DNA of 7,640 nucleotides, from positions 5,106 to 12,745 of the forward strand of contig NVRZ01000007.1 in NCBI GenBank assembly GCA_002401055.1, read 5' to 3'. The translations under genes and the position numbers were made by a program. The notes beneath the pieces were generated by a model, which searched no databases, had not been told where the DNA came from, and saw nothing but the letters and a program-made list of their open reading frames with translations. The stretch's first letter is position 1, and every line of letters starts with the position of its first letter. Below are positions 6,603 through 7,640 of the stretch, in pieces. Source of the stretch: Bacteroidota bacterium. GTDB taxonomy: Bacteria; Bacteroidota; Bacteroidia; NORP154.

Positions 6603-7640
6603 TTATCTAACAAGTGTTAAATCACCAGCCTTTTGTACAACAGTTCCGTCTCCGAATTGCAGCATGATTTTCCAAACATATACATCTTGCGGAGATAGCC
6701 TGCCCCTGTAATACCCATCCCAGCCTATATCGATATCAAATGATTCAAAGATCAGTTCTCCCCATCGGTTATAAATTCGCATGTGAAAATCTATAACATA
6801 CCTGGTTATTGGGTAAAGTATATCATTATTAAGCGCAAGAGGATTGTAACTTCCACCATTTGACCCATTCGGGTTTGGACTAAATGCATTTGGTATTTTA
6901 ACTTCATAATGTGGTTTGATTCTTATAGGAATTTCATAATCATCAGTGCAACCATAAGCGTTAGTGATGGTTAAACCAACTATATAAGTTCCTGAATCCG
7001 AATAAGTGTTAGATGGGTTCATTATGCTCGAAATATTTCCATCACCAAAGTCCCATGACCAAACAACCATGCTGTCAACTATTACAGATAAATCAGTAAA
7101 ATTAATTGTTGGAGTTAATGTCGTCGTCACCGACGGGTCAGCCGTAAAAGCTGCCTGTGGATATAGAGAGAGGACAATGGTGTCGTTACTCGATATCATA
7201 TCCGAGCACCATATCAGTGTTTTTGTAATGGTATCTGTACACCCGTATATATTCTCCACGATAAGTTGAATCGTGTAAGTGCCGGTTCCAGCATAAGTGT
7301 GGGATGGGTTTTGCATTGTGGAGGTAGAATCATCTCCAAAGTCCCAGTACCAATTACTTATATTACTGCCTGTAGACAGATCGGTAAAGTTGATAGTAAA
7401 CATCGCAGTATCTGATGATTCCAGCTCAAAATCAGCTTCAGGATATGCCGACACTACAACAGTACTTGCATTCAATTCAGTGGTTGAACAGCCGTCCGGG
7501 GAAGTTACCGTAACTGATACCGTGAAGGTTCCCACACTGTCGCTGTACGTATGAATTGGAACATTCTGTGTTGAAGTGTTTCCATCACCAAAATCCCATT
7601 CATAGGAAGAACCAGGAATATTTGCACTATTATCTATGAG
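6603..7640 (-). CDS. PKD-repeat surface protein with T9SS type B C-terminal sorting domain, N-terminus outside the window
   Basis: The frame is open to the window edge: 345 residues plus TAA are visible. A GTG at 7535 looks like a start but lies in the middle of a PKD domain. The codons before it read YEWDFGDGNTSTQNV and then HTYSDS, so the gene continues upstream. Three PKD domains are visible. One is cut by the edge. The next is at about 7221..7445 (NWYWDFGDDSTST, NPSHTYAGTGTYTI) and the third at about 6912..7163 (VWSWDFGDGNISS, NPSNTYSDSGTY, AYGCTDDY). From 6899 to 6606 is the gliding-motility-associated C-terminal domain: IPNAFSPNPNGSNGGSY, DFHMRIYNRWGELIFESF, IGWDGYYRG, QDVYVWKI and GDLTLVR. 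Such proteins are exported by the T9SS to the cell surface and are often very large. It is followed 5 nt later by the PD40 gene, then by PorP/SprF, the probable outer-membrane partner. Confidence 0.93.
   Translation of the reverse strand, partial: LIDNSANIPGSSYEWDFGDGNTSTQNVPIHTYSDSVGTFTVSVTVTSPDGCSTTELNASTVVVSAYPEADFELESSDTAMFTINFTDLSTGSNISNWYWDFGDDSTSTMQNPSHTYAGTGTYTIQLIVENIYGCTDTITKTLIWCSDMISSNDTIVLSLYPQAAFTADPSVTTTLTPTINFTDLSVIVDSMVVWSWDFGDGNISSIMNPSNTYSDSGTYIVGLTITNAYGCTDDYEIPIRIKPHYEVKIPNAFSPNPNGSNGGSYNPLALNNDILYPITRYVIDFHMRIYNRWGELIFESFDIDIGWDGYYRGRLSPQDVYVWKIMLQFGDGTVVQKAGDLTLVR

Noticed and set aside
7533..7535. GTG at 7535 as the start of the first gene
   Set aside because: The frame is open upstream to the window edge and encodes the WDFGDG core of a PKD domain, so this GTG is an internal Val codon.
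7297..7554. Plus-strand open frames opposite the PKD domains (also at 7006..7269)
   Set aside because: They lie wholly inside a minus-strand gene with clear PKD motifs and show no family resemblance. The same applies to the plus frames at 1762, 3894, 4739 and 5558.

Overview
The window reads as a chromosomal fragment from a member of the Bacteroidota, most likely a gliding or surface-adhesin-rich lineage. The basis is the protein families: two PorP/SprF-family outer-membrane proteins, two large PKD/Ig-like surface proteins ending in the gliding-motility-associated (type B) C-terminal sorting domain, and a TPR-PD40 protein related to PorE. All are hallmarks of the type IX secretion system (T9SS). 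The DNA is AT-rich and four of five genes lack a Shine-Dalgarno sequence, which also fits. I cannot place it at genus level.

All five genes lie on the minus strand, so transcription runs from high to low coordinates. First module (7640 to 3600): a PKD-repeat surface protein with its N-terminus beyond the window edge (6603..7640), a secreted TPR/PD40/tandem-CRD protein (4606..6597) and a PorP/SprF protein (3600..4613). These are packed with a 5-nt gap and an 8-nt overlap and are almost certainly one operon. Second module (3441 to 63), after a 158-nt spacer: a complete PKD/Ig-like surface protein with a different version of the type B sorting domain (1579..3441) and a second PorP/SprF protein (63..1538), 40 nt apart. 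The only non-coding stretches are the short spacers and 62 nt at the left edge, which hold a small hairpin.

Working model, by analogy with SprB/SprF: each surface protein is exported across the outer membrane by the T9SS through its C-terminal domain and is served by the PorP/SprF protein encoded beside it. The window would then hold two substrate-partner pairs. The least ordinary feature is the second PorP/SprF protein: its barrel is fused to an 86-residue Ala/Glu/Gln-rich helical segment and a carboxypeptidase-regulatory-like (CRD) domain. In the first module, CRD domains sit instead on the separate PD40 protein, which has two of them and lacks the OmpA-like peptidoglycan-binding domain expected of PorE. 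I see no mobile element, CRISPR array, tRNA or rRNA.
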